Assembly (NCBI GenBank): GCA_946535695.1
Contig: CAMNDS010000030.1
Span: 1-8,951, forward strand
Reading direction: 5' to 3'
From: an uncultured Clostridia bacterium
GTDB lineage: Bacteria > Bacillota > Clostridia > Oscillospirales > Acutalibacteraceae
Length of the DNA: 8,951 nt
A program made the position numbers and the translations under genes. Below the pieces are notes generated by a model, which was not told the origin of the DNA, searched no databases, and saw only the letters and a program-made list of their open reading frames with translations. Within the stretch, counting starts at the first letter, position 1, and each line of letters opens with the position of its first letter. Shown piece after piece: positions 1-6,238 of the stretch.

Positions 1-2318
1 TTTTTATTAATATCAATTGTTTGTATCTTATTTAATAAAGCAGCTATTCCCCAAATAATCGCGATTGATACCAAGGTTTCTAATAAAATAGGAATAGCTA
101 GAGCAAATTCTATTGTCTCGGTTAAACCGCCAATAAATCTTCCTAAAAATTTAAAAGCAATTGTTTTCGCGGAATCCTTGTTACCATCATTGATATTATT
201 TGAGAAATCATCTTCATTTTGTTTCTTATTTGTATATATGTGTCCAATAATATTTCTAGCAGTATTTATTACGATTTCTACATTATTTTCTATAGCGGTA
301 CTATTTAGATTTATTTCCTGAAGTATCTCCAATCCGGCAGCTATAAATAATATAATTAATACAGATACAAAAGTCGCGGCTAAAATACCTATTGAGAATA
401 AAATTTCTATTAAAACGGCACTCCCTCCGATTATACTCCTGAAGAAATTACCAATAACCCCTCCGAATGTATCATTATTTTGTTTTTTCCAAATACTATT
501 TACAGAAGCATTAAAAATTTTATCAACTATTGACAATGCAGTATTTATTATGATTTCTGCATTATTCTCAATTGTTGTCTTATCAAGTTCTATCAATTGT
601 AGCAATAATAATTGACCAGCTAATAACAACACAGCTAGCATCATGATATTAAGTAGGCCTATACCGATAGTTGCGGGTGCGATGATAGGCGAAGCTGCAG
701 TTATTAGCCAACCAATAGCTACTATAGTAATCGTTATAGCTAATAAAGCTAAAAAGAACTTACCTATCATCATCCAATTAATATTTTGTGCAATAACACT
801 AATTGCAACTATAGCTATACACATTACAGATAAAGCAAGTAACATAAGTGTTAATTTTGTTACAGTATTTATATCTTTTGCGTCAATACTAATTAGCTTA
901 AGCGTAATGACAATCAGTTTAAGACCTAATAATCCCAAAGATATCCCTAATGCTGCTATAGCAGCTAAAACAGCTATCGGAGCCATAAGAACCATTAGAG
1001 AGAATATGATACCTAAGTTACTGGCGACGCCCTTTAATATTATTGTTGTTCGCTCTAATTTAGATAGTTTTTTATTATCAATTTTAAGATTTGCAATGTT
1101 ATTATTTAATAATTGTAAACGTCCCATTGCGACTATTAAAATATCTAATGATATTATAGTCCCTAATAATCTTGAGATATATTTAATCTTACCGATTTCG
1201 GATAAATTTATTACTATATTTATAAATTGGTCTGCATTTTCGCCAAATTTATCAATTATTTTTACATCGAATTCGGCAATCTGTTTGAGTTCATTACTTA
1301 AAATTACTTTATTGAGTTGATATATTATACCGAATTTCTGTCCATTTCTCTCATCATATAAAGCTTTTAAACCAATTTTCGTCGGTATTAATCTCGAAAT
1401 GATTTTAATAGATAAGTTATTTATAGACTCTAAAGTATCCTGAAAATGATCAACCAATTCGTCTATCCTTTCAAAAGTACTTGATAGATAAATTATACTC
1501 CGCATATACTCCTTATTACCGTAAACAGATGCAAGTTTTTTAAGACTTCTTAATATAGTATGTAAAGAACTATTAAAAAGTATTATTTGTATTTTAGTAC
1601 GTACAGGATTTGGAATCTTAAGATCATATATTATTTTTGCTAATGTAAGATATTTTTCTATTGCATCTAATACGCCATGAGTCTTTGTAGTTATTTTTTC
1701 AGTCTCTCTGCTAGAAGCTTTATTTTTATCTATGGCTTCCGTTTTTTCTTTTATTCTTTCTACTACAGAATCGTTGCCCAATAAGTCTCCTATTTCGAGA
1801 TTACTTATTTCTTGAAGTTGATTCATCATATATTTAACGAGATCTTTAGAATTATTAATGAATAATTTAATATTCATTTTTGTTTTCAAGAAATTCTTTC
1901 CATAATCTGCATCAGCAACTTCTTCAAGTAATTTTGAAATATTTTTAAATACTCCACTAAAAGCAATTAATCCATTTATAAGAACATATTTTTCATTAAC
2001 TTTTTCATCCCCAATTCTTTTTTCTTCTATGTATCCTAATAAATCCTGTATATTTCTCCCCGATTTTGCAAACTTACTATCTCCATTAACTAAAGAATCA
2101 ATCGCATTTCCTAACATACTAATATATGTTTGAACTAAGTCATTGATGCGATTTAGTTTATTTATGGCTTGGGTGTTGATTTTTATAGAAACAATTTTAT
2201 CAATAGATTTATTAATACCTACTATAATTTTTTCATATCCAGTATTAATTTCTTCTATATTAGCTATAGTTTGCGTAATTATTTCATTAAGATTACTATT
2301 TGAAGGCACTTGTTCCAT
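1..2318 (-). CDS. Large helical and hydrophobic repeat protein, C-terminus off-window (possible tape measure or membrane-active virion protein)
   Basis: I read this frame codon by codon: from the ATG at 2318 to the left edge there are 772 sense codons and no stop, so the gene is real and 3'-incomplete. Residues 1 to about 430 are polar, rich in Lys, Glu, Asn and Ile, and look helical, with coiled-coil-like stretches. From about residue 434 the protein becomes strongly hydrophobic, with segments near 435-478, 489-510, 521-542, 551-576, 634-663 and 738-762. Two 93-residue units (583-675 and 676-768) are related, each starting with an IENN-type motif. No enzymatic motif was seen. Long helical proteins with central hydrophobic segments are typical of tail tape measure proteins of large phages, and the minus-strand neighbour at the far end of the window also looks structural. 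That assignment is inference; a large membrane protein of other function is possible. Start choice: first ATG after the AT-rich divergent intergenic region. Confidence 0.85.
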   Translation of the reverse strand, partial: MEQVPSNSNLNEIITQTIANIEEINTGYEKIIVGINKSIDKIVSIKINTQAINKLNRINDLVQTYISMLGNAIDSLVNGDSKFAKSGRNIQDLLGYIEEKRIGDEKVNEKYVLINGLIAFSGVFKNISKLLEEVADADYGKNFLKTKMNIKLFINNSKDLVKYMMNQLQEISNLEIGDLLGNDSVVERIKEKTEAIDKNKASSRETEKITTKTHGVLDAIEKYLTLAKIIYDLKIPNPVRTKIQIILFNSSLHTILRSLKKLASVYGNKEYMRSIIYLSSTFERIDELVDHFQDTLESINNLSIKIISRLIPTKIGLKALYDERNGQKFGIIYQLNKVILSNELKQIAEFDVKIIDKFGENADQFINIVINLSEIGKIKYISRLLGTIISLDILIVAMGRLQLLNNNIANLKIDNKKLSKLERTTIILKGVASNLGIIFSLMVLMAPIAVLAAIAALGISLGLLGLKLIVITLKLISIDAKDINTVTKLTLMLLALSVMCIAIVAISVIAQNINWMMIGKFFLALLAITITIVAIGWLITAASPIIAPATIGIGLLNIMMLAVLLLAGQLLLLQLIELDKTTIENNAEIIINTALSIVDKIFNASVNSIWKKQNNDTFGGVIGNFFRSIIGGSAVLIEILFSIGILAATFVSVLIILFIAAGLEILQEINLNSTAIENNVEIVINTARNIIGHIYTNKKQNEDDFSNNINDGNKDSAKTIAFKFLGRFIGGLTETIEFALAIPILLETLVSIAIIWGIAALLNKIQTIDINK
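15..572 (-). repeat. Two 93-residue (279-base) internal repeats in the large minus-strand gene
   Basis: Residues 583-675 (bases 294-572) and 676-768 (bases 15-293) align in order. Each begins with an amphipathic segment (IENNAEIIINTA versus IENNVEIVINTA), then a polar stretch, a glycine-rich turn (NFFRSIIGG versus GRFIGG), a long hydrophobic helix, and a final acidic helix that leads to the next unit. The DNA is also similar at the unit start: bases near 538-569 and 259-290 differ at only a few positions, exactly 279 apart. A weaker third copy may precede residue 583, since residues 478-484 and 577-583 carry similar short motifs. Confidence 0.75.
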
Positions 2319-2406
2319 ATAAGTAGTTAATAAAATAATAAGTTTATAAATCAATAATTGCAAAATAAGTGTTTTAATTATTTACTTTATTTTTATATAT
2401 TTATTC
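2319..2406. promoter_or_regulatory. Divergent intergenic region, likely promoters for both directions
   Basis: These 88 bases separate the minus-strand giant gene from the first plus-strand gene, so promoters for both must lie here or start further inside the genes. The region is almost entirely A/T. I looked for the Bacteroidota pattern (TTTG near -33, TAnnTTTG near -7) and found only partial matches on either strand, for example the TTTTGCAAT stretch read on the minus strand. No Shine-Dalgarno motif precedes either ATG. No exact promoter is called. Confidence 0.4.
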
Positions 2407-2691
2407 ATGACATATGAAGAATTAAAACAAGATACTACTCGATATTTTGCCAATAAAGGTATGAAATTAGAAAACGAAAGTTTTCTAAAAGAGATGCACC
2501 AACAACATCAAATAGTAATTAACGGTCAACCTAATATACAAACGGAAACTATTAAAATTCAAATAGATATCTTAGGCGAAGGTTCGATTGAAGATAAACC
2601 AATGATTGGTTTAAAAATAAAATTAAACGATCAAGATCGGGGAGATTTTTGGATATCTGATACTAAAGATTTAGCAAGTTTTAATATATAA
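2407..2691 (+). CDS. Hypothetical protein, 94 residues
   Basis: First plus-strand gene after the divergent region. I do not recognise the family. The N-terminal third is charged and helical (residues 1-30, starting TYEELKQDT). The rest alternates hydrophobic and polar residues in a way that suggests beta strands: a stretch around residues 34-57 rich in Ile, Thr and Gln, then MIGLKIKLND near 66-75 and a WIS strand near 82. It has no cysteine cluster, signal peptide or membrane segment, so a small soluble alpha-plus-beta protein is likely. The start is the first ATG, preceded by an A/T-only leader. The stop lies inside the 21-base tandem repeat that fills the gap to the next gene. Being the first gene after the strand switch, it may be expressed early, but that is inference. 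Confidence 0.75.
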   Translation: MTYEELKQDTTRYFANKGMKLENESFLKEMHQQHQIVINGQPNIQTETIKIQIDILGEGSIEDKPMIGLKIKLNDQDRGDFWISDTKDLASFNI

Positions 2692-2724
2692 ATATATAAA
2701 TAAAATATATAAATATATAAATAA
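2683..2724 (+). repeat. Two tandem 21-base A/T repeats ahead of the next gene
   Basis: Bases 2683-2703 and 2704-2724 are identical 21-base units made only of A and T, each containing TATAAATA-type elements. The first copy overlaps the last codons and stop of the upstream gene, and the second ends 7 bases before the next ATG. A similar ATATAAATA element occurs at about 7891, upstream of the gene at 7924. The array may carry duplicated promoter -10-like elements, or be a simple replication-slippage product. Confidence 0.7.
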
Positions 2725-2731
2725 TTTAATT

Positions 2732-3076
2732 ATGAGCGAATTAACAGTAGCAAATGCTAAAAAATTAGGTGTTGATGTAACTAAATTGACATTAATGGGT
2801 TCGATGAACTATGTAGTTCAAGCATTTCGCGAAAAAAATGACGAAACCGGCGAAATTACTTTTTCATATGATATATATCAACCTAGAAAAAATCGGATAC
2901 GGTCCGGGGACGAAAGTAGCATGTCATACGAGGACCTAATTATCTCCATGAAAGAGACTTTGGAACGAATGAAAATAGCCGAACGAAATATTCGTGATTT
3001 TATCGACGGCAAAACGGATGTATTTTACTATTGGGATTGTAAAGATGAATCGTATTTGCAGCAAAATTTAGCTTAA
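2732..3076 (+). CDS. Hypothetical protein, 114 residues
   Basis: No family recognised. The N-terminus (SELTVANAKKLGVDVTKL) is a short polar helix. The middle (residues 24-52) alternates like a small beta sheet, with FSYDIYQ, followed by a basic patch PRKNRIRSG. Residues 65-92 form an acidic and basic helix (YEDLIISMKETLERMKIAER) that could be a short coiled coil, and the C-terminus has aromatic residues (FYYWD). There is no membrane segment or metal motif. The start is preceded by an A/T leader ending ATT-ATG, with the 21-base tandem repeat just upstream. The stop is 7 bases before the next ATG, so it is probably cotranscribed with the zinc-ribbon gene. Likely a cytosolic phage accessory protein of unknown role. 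Confidence 0.78.
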   Translation: MSELTVANAKKLGVDVTKLTLMGSMNYVVQAFREKNDETGEITFSYDIYQPRKNRIRSGDESSMSYEDLIISMKETLERMKIAERNIRDFIDGKTDVFYYWDCKDESYLQQNLA

Positions 3077-3083
3077 ACTTGTT

Positions 3084-3425
3084 ATGAAAAATAAACATTG
3101 TAAATATTGCGGAGAACTTCTTGAAACTGAAAAGGAAATAAATAGAGGTTTTTGTGATATCTGTAAAGAACGCAAAGAAGCCATTTCCGACGTCGTAGAT
3201 CGTAGAAGCATTAATGTCGAGCTTAAAGCTTTTGATCATTTTGCACATGATGGTGACTTTATTGAAATTACTGAGTGGACTAACGGAGAGGGTGTTGATT
3301 TAATAATCTCCGAAAGAGAAAAAGAGAAATATATACCCTTGACGTGGGGGCAATTAGAAGCTTTGGTTAACGTAGCACATAAACTTGTAATTATTAATAA
3401 TTATAACGATGATGAAGAAGAATGA
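3084..3425 (+). CDS. Small N-terminal zinc-ribbon protein, 113 residues
   Basis: Residues C6-x-x-C9 and C24-x-x-C27 form a four-cysteine zinc knuckle at the extreme N-terminus, as in small zinc-ribbon domains that hold a fold together or touch nucleic acid or protein. After a linker (residues 28-45), the C-terminal part (about 48-105) reads like a small alpha/beta domain: ITEWTNGEGVDLIIS, then PLTWGQLEALVNVAHKLV. Similar 'ITEWTNGEG...LTWGQLEAL' domains occur in phage and bacterial hypothetical proteins of unknown role; this is from memory and not checked. The tail is acidic (DDDEEE-like). The stop overlaps the next ATG (ATGA at 3422-3425), so translation is probably coupled to the HAD-family gene. 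No catalytic residues are evident. Confidence 0.8.
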   Translation: MKNKHCKYCGELLETEKEINRGFCDICKERKEAISDVVDRRSINVELKAFDHFAHDGDFIEITEWTNGEGVDLIISEREKEKYIPLTWGQLEALVNVAHKLVIINNYNDDEEE

Positions 3426-3893
3426 ATATTATTTTTTTAGATTTTGATGACGTTATTACTACTCCGAATTCAGAATACACCCCGATATTAGAAAAAATAG
3501 AACTAATAAGATATATACTCGATGCGACAGGATTCAGTGATTGTACTTTCTTCATCTTGGAGACCCCACCGCTAGCGGTACGGTCATTGTAATAAAGATT
3601 GTAGTCAAGAAGAGATAATTGAGTATATACGAAAAAATCCTTACTATAATATTCATTTATCTATTCTATTCCCATATATTATAGGTTGTACGCCACATGC
3701 GGGTAAACCCACGCGGGGTGAAATAGAATGGTATCTAAGTCAACATCCAGAGATATCTAGCTATGTGATTATTGACGATGAAAACATCGACGCCCAAAAT
3801 AATGAAATAAAATCAAGATTTATACGAACGGATCATTTCGACGGTATAACTAAAGAAGATGTCGATAAGGCTATTAAAATACTAAATAAATAA
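3422..3893 (+). pseudogene. HAD-superfamily (SAK-type) hydrolase gene interrupted by a +1 frameshift and an in-frame TAG
   Basis: The ATG at 3422 overlaps the previous stop and starts FLDFDDVI, the HAD motif I, with D7 as nucleophile and D9 as acid/base. In this frame translation ends at a TAA (3590-3592) after 56 residues. The conserved continuation lies one base over: from about 3531 the other frame reads DSVIVLSSSWR (motif II, as in HAD domains linked to 'Swiss army knife' RNA-repair proteins), meets TAG at 3573-3575, and then stays open to the TAA at 3891. That last part has GCTPHAGKPTRGEIEWYL and SYVIIDDEN, typical of this family. One extra base near 3530 plus one stop therefore splits an otherwise well-preserved gene of about 156 codons. 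The family is predicted to be a phosphatase acting on nucleic-acid or nucleotide ends; that role is inferred. It could be a recent pseudogene, a sequencing error, or recoded expression. Confidence 0.8.
3568..3579. repeat. Perfect 12-base GC-rich palindrome containing the amber codon
   Basis: ACCGCTAGCGGT equals its own reverse complement. It lies inside the broken HAD gene just after the SSSWR motif, and its centre (CTAG) supplies the in-frame TAG. It is notably G/C-rich compared with the surrounding sequence. Confidence 0.8.
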
Positions 3894-3937
3894 TAAAAAT
3901 TGATATATTTATATATAGGTAATAATTTTTAACAATA

Positions 3938-4558
3938 ATGACGAGAGAAGAATGGCTGCAAAAAGCAGTAGAAAAACTAAATGCTAATCTCTTTCATGGA
4001 GAATTAGATATTTTAAACACACCGTATCAGATATCTACAGGTCGTGTAAAATGGGATTATATGATGGAGGTGTTTATGCCTTATCAAGGAGAGGATCCTA
4101 CGATGGATGATTTTTTTCCGCCAACGATTGTAGTCAATCATCTACTTAAGGATCCTGTTGAAATTCTTGGGGCGGTGGCTCTGGGATGTATACAGGCATT
4201 TTTTGGGCATCAACGTTGTAATAAGAAATTTAAAAAGGATGCGGAACGATTCTTTTTCGAATTCGATAAACGTAATCCTATTATAACGGATTTCCTTAAA
4301 AATCAATTACTCGGGGTGTATGGTATGATGGTAAAAAATTATGGCGAATATCCGGGAAAATCGGTATATATTCATAAAACAGATAAACGCGAAGGAAAGA
4401 AAAATTCTTTTAAACTTTTCTGTCCCGATTGCGGATATGAATTAAAGGTATCTAGAAAAACTTTTGAGAAATATGGGCAAAAAACACCTACATGTGTATG
4501 TGGTGCTAAGATGGCAGTCGATCTTGAAGATGAAGAAGAAATAAATACCGATGAATGA
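3938..4558 (+). CDS. SprT-like family protein with degenerate protease active site and intact C-terminal zinc ribbon
   Basis: The 206-residue layout follows phage SprT-like proteins: an opening TREEWLQKAVEKL helix, a strand TIVVNHLL (63-70), then DPVEILG and the active-site helix, a GYPH-like segment (YGEYPG, 135-140) and a zinc ribbon (C162-x-x-C165 and C186-x-C188). In active members the helix reads roughly L-x-HELVH-A, followed by GH and F. Here residues 79-91 are AVALGCIQAFFGH, so both HExxH histidines and the catalytic glutamate are replaced (L82, G83, Q86); only the later GH (H91) remains. I infer a pseudoprotease that may still bind nucleic acid or a partner through the ribbon. SprT and Spartan proteins are zinc metalloproteases linked to DNA-protein crosslink repair, and phage relatives are mostly uncharacterised. 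The acidic tail (DLEDEEE) is unusual. Its stop overlaps the next gene by four bases. Confidence 0.75.
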   Translation: MTREEWLQKAVEKLNANLFHGELDILNTPYQISTGRVKWDYMMEVFMPYQGEDPTMDDFFPPTIVVNHLLKDPVEILGAVALGCIQAFFGHQRCNKKFKKDAERFFFEFDKRNPIITDFLKNQLLGVYGMMVKNYGEYPGKSVYIHKTDKREGKKNSFKLFCPDCGYELKVSRKTFEKYGQKTPTCVCGAKMAVDLEDEEEINTDE

Positions 4559-4677
4559 AAACTGCTAAAATATATGTAGATAAAATAGATATACGTAATT
4601 TCCCAGTTAATGAGATGCATATCGATCCGTATTGGGAAGATCTATATAACCCAGTTCATTATAAATTATACTCATGA
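4555..4677 (+). CDS. Small hypothetical protein, 40 residues
   Basis: This short frame starts at the ATG of the ATGA that ends the SprT-like gene and itself ends in another ATGA (4674-4677) that starts the next gene. Such paired overlaps on both sides are strong evidence for a coding gene despite its size. The protein is soluble-looking, begins KTAKIYVDKIDIRNF and is rich in Tyr and Asp near its C-terminus (DPYWEDLYNPVHY). It has no metal-binding cluster or membrane segment, and I do not recognise the family. Coding-like features are its lack of internal stops and mixed codon use. Confidence 0.6.
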   Translation: MKTAKIYVDKIDIRNFPVNEMHIDPYWEDLYNPVHYKLYS

Positions 4678-4808
4678 ACTACTTTATCCAACAAGGTGAC
4701 GAATCGCCGATCTTTAAAGGCACCTACAAAGAATGTGTAGAACAGTTATATTATTTTAATGATGCAAAAATAGTTAGCGAAGCTCAACTCCATATCGAAA
4801 ATAATTAA
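4674..4808 (+). CDS. Small hypothetical protein, 44 residues
   Basis: It starts in the ATGA overlap with the previous small gene. Its TAA stop (4806-4808) shares one base with the ATG of the next gene (TAATG), so it sits in an unbroken coupled chain. The protein begins NYFIQQGDE, with FKGTYKECVEQLYYF in the middle and an acidic, Asn-rich end. This could be a small sheet followed by a helix. No membrane segment or known motif is visible, and the function is unknown. Its TTG-poor, A/T-ending codons resemble those of its neighbours. Confidence 0.58.
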   Translation: MNYFIQQGDESPIFKGTYKECVEQLYYFNDAKIVSEAQLHIENN

Positions 4809-5374
4809 TGGAATTTTTATATGAACATAACGGCGAAGAAGTATATATCACTACGAATAAAGTTGATATAACGGGTAAAATATGTTGGAAAAACGAAACA
4901 TGGGAGAATAAAGGAAATACATTAGAATATGTTATAAAATCCCCTTATATAAATTTATATTCTAATAATAGCGCCGGACAAAGAGTATATTTAATACTTT
5001 GTCCTTTCGATATATCAAAATCTAGTATATTGTTAAATATACAACTTAAGATAGTTGATAATCATAAAGATTATTATTTTGACGATAATAGATTTAGACA
5101 ATCTGTAGGAAAAGCTCCATTAGAAACTTATAATATTGTAATGACTGAATTGAGGTTTTTAATGTGTTATTTAGACAACTATAATAAAAATCTTAAAAAC
5201 GGGATGCCTGTTAGTTTAAGTTGCTTCGGAGATGATAAAAGAAGATTTAATATATATAAAAGAAAATTATATCAATATGGTTTTGAATTAATAAGTCGCG
5301 ATCGTACTATGACATTAATATTGTATAATAATAAATTTAAAAATATAAATAATGATAAAATTATAGAATTATGA
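4808..5374 (+). CDS. Hypothetical protein, 188 residues
   Basis: No family recognised. Residues 1-90 alternate like beta strands (EEVYITTNKVDITGKICWK, VYLILCPFDI, ILLNIQLKIVD). The C-terminal half is mostly helical (YNIVMTELRFLMCYLDNYN) and ends with FNIYKRKLYQYGFELISR and MTLILYNN. The last part resembles the closing helix-strand of GNAT acetyltransferases (LYEKLGFEL type), but I see no acetyl-CoA-binding loop, so I do not call it one. There are scattered cysteines but no metal cluster, and no signal or membrane segment. It shares one base with the gene before it, and its TGA overlaps the ATG of the glucosaminidase gene (ATGA at 5371-5374). It may therefore act with the wall enzyme or simply be cotranscribed. 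Unusually rich in Asn, Tyr and Lys. Confidence 0.78.
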   Translation: MEFLYEHNGEEVYITTNKVDITGKICWKNETWENKGNTLEYVIKSPYINLYSNNSAGQRVYLILCPFDISKSSILLNIQLKIVDNHKDYYFDDNRFRQSVGKAPLETYNIVMTELRFLMCYLDNYNKNLKNGMPVSLSCFGDDKRRFNIYKRKLYQYGFELISRDRTMTLILYNNKFKNINNDKIIEL

Positions 5375-6027
5375 TTAGCAATACAACAAAATATTTAATT
5401 GTAGCAATAACCGGAGTTGTTTTTGTCGTCCTTGTTATGGGGTCATCAATTTATTTCGCATTAGAACATTCTATTTCATCTATTCCTTATGATTATACTA
5501 TATTACGACGTACTAATGAACTGAAACAAGAAATTATAAAAGGAAAAATAGTCGAAGAAATAGATAATTATATACATAAAATCGCGCCCAGTAGTTGTCT
5601 TAACGCTCTTCCGTTATTTGAGGCATGCGAAGAAAGTAATATTGATATAATATTTGTACTTGCACAGGGGCAAATAGAAAGTCATTTCGGAACTCGAGGA
5701 ATAGCTGCGAAAACTAATTCGGTATTTAATGTTTATTCTTATGATGGACTAAGCGCGGAAGAAGTTATTAAGCAAGGAAAAAGATATAAACATCCAGATA
5801 ATTCAATTATGCCGTATCTTATATTATTAAATAACAAATATCTCATCAATAATAAAACAGAAAAAGATATGTTTATCGATTTTGTTGATGAAAATGGGCG
5901 AAGATATGCATCCGCTGAAGATTATGAGGAAAAATTACTAAATATTTATATTAAAATCGATTCGTTAACGAATATTTCAAGTTTATATAAAGAATATAAA
6001 AAATATAAAATTATCAATGAAAAATAA
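5371..6027 (+). CDS. Membrane-anchored glucosaminidase-family peptidoglycan hydrolase
   Basis: A 218-residue protein. Residues 8-30 (hydrophobic, after K7) are a clear N-terminal membrane anchor or uncleaved signal, and the remainder would lie in the periplasm. Residues 62 to about 215 match the N-acetylglucosaminidase fold of the FlgJ/LytG type: VLAQGQIESHFGTRGIA with E103 as the likely catalytic acid, a K-x-N-x-x-F segment (KTNSVFNVYSYDG, 114-126), and the closing RRYASAEDYEEKLLNIY. The expected reaction is cleavage of the glycan strand in peptidoglycan. It overlaps the small membrane protein downstream by 11 bases and the gene before it by four. It could serve in lysis as an anchored endolysin or in cell-wall entry. 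A virion role is less likely given the anchor. No SAR-type Gly/Ala-rich anchor is obvious. Confidence 0.82.
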   Translation: MISNTTKYLIVAITGVVFVVLVMGSSIYFALEHSISSIPYDYTILRRTNELKQEIIKGKIVEEIDNYIHKIAPSSCLNALPLFEACEESNIDIIFVLAQGQIESHFGTRGIAAKTNSVFNVYSYDGLSAEEVIKQGKRYKHPDNSIMPYLILLNNKYLINNKTEKDMFIDFVDENGRRYASAEDYEEKLLNIYIKIDSLTNISSLYKEYKKYKIINEK

Positions 6028-6238
6028 TTCGAAAATAAAGGGTTGTGCGTTTAACCTATCATGGCCTTTACTATTTACTTTAGTATTTACTGTTCTCAAG
6101 CTAACAAATTATATAGATTGGAGTTGGTGGTGGGTGACATGTCCCATATGGCTCCCGATTGGGTTAGTATTTACATATTTAATTCTCACCATTATTTTTT
6201 ATGCTATATTTTGCCTAATAGATGTTACTTATAAATGA
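6017..6238 (+). CDS. Small two-helix membrane protein with IDWSWWWV motif
   Basis: This 73-residue protein has hydrophobic helix 1 (about 14-31, LSWPLLFTLVFTVLKLT), a short loop with the striking tryptophan-rich motif IDWSWWWV (33-40) and a proline turn, then a longer hydrophobic helix 2 (about 44-68). This motif (VLKLTxxIDWSWWWVxxPIW) recurs in small membrane proteins of bacteria and phages, often annotated 'transmembrane Fragile-X-F protein'; their function is unknown to me. It overlaps the glucosaminidase gene upstream by 11 bases and the metallophosphoesterase gene downstream by four (ATGA). Sitting after a wall hydrolase, it could be a holin or spanin-like partner, but its conserved motif is not specific to known holins. 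Two transmembrane helices with short termini are visible; no signal peptide or lipobox. Confidence 0.75.
   Translation: MKNNSKIKGCAFNLSWPLLFTLVFTVLKLTNYIDWSWWWVTCPIWLPIGLVFTYLILTIIFYAIFCLIDVTYK

Noticed and set aside
643..1320. 225-codon plus-strand open frame with many hydrophobic residues
   Set aside because: It lies wholly inside the uninterrupted 772-codon minus-strand gene, antisense to its hydrophobic section, and has no promoter or neighbour context.
2683..2724. Possible CRISPR array
   Set aside because: The repeats are directly adjacent with no spacers and are pure A/T.
3000..3248. 82-codon minus-strand frame
   Set aside because: Antisense to the end of the 114-residue gene and the zinc-ribbon gene, both well supported.
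4372..4620. 82-codon minus-strand frame rich in Ser and Phe
   Set aside because: Antisense shadow of the SprT-like zinc ribbon and acidic tail; the repeated serines are the complement of Glu/Asp codons.
4808..5374. GNAT acetyltransferase
   Set aside because: Only the C-terminal YQYGFELI segment resembles it; no acetyl-CoA loop pattern is visible.
5371..6027. SAR-type endolysin
   Set aside because: The N-terminal helix is an ordinary strong hydrophobic anchor without the Gly/Ala-rich weak composition expected of a releasable signal.
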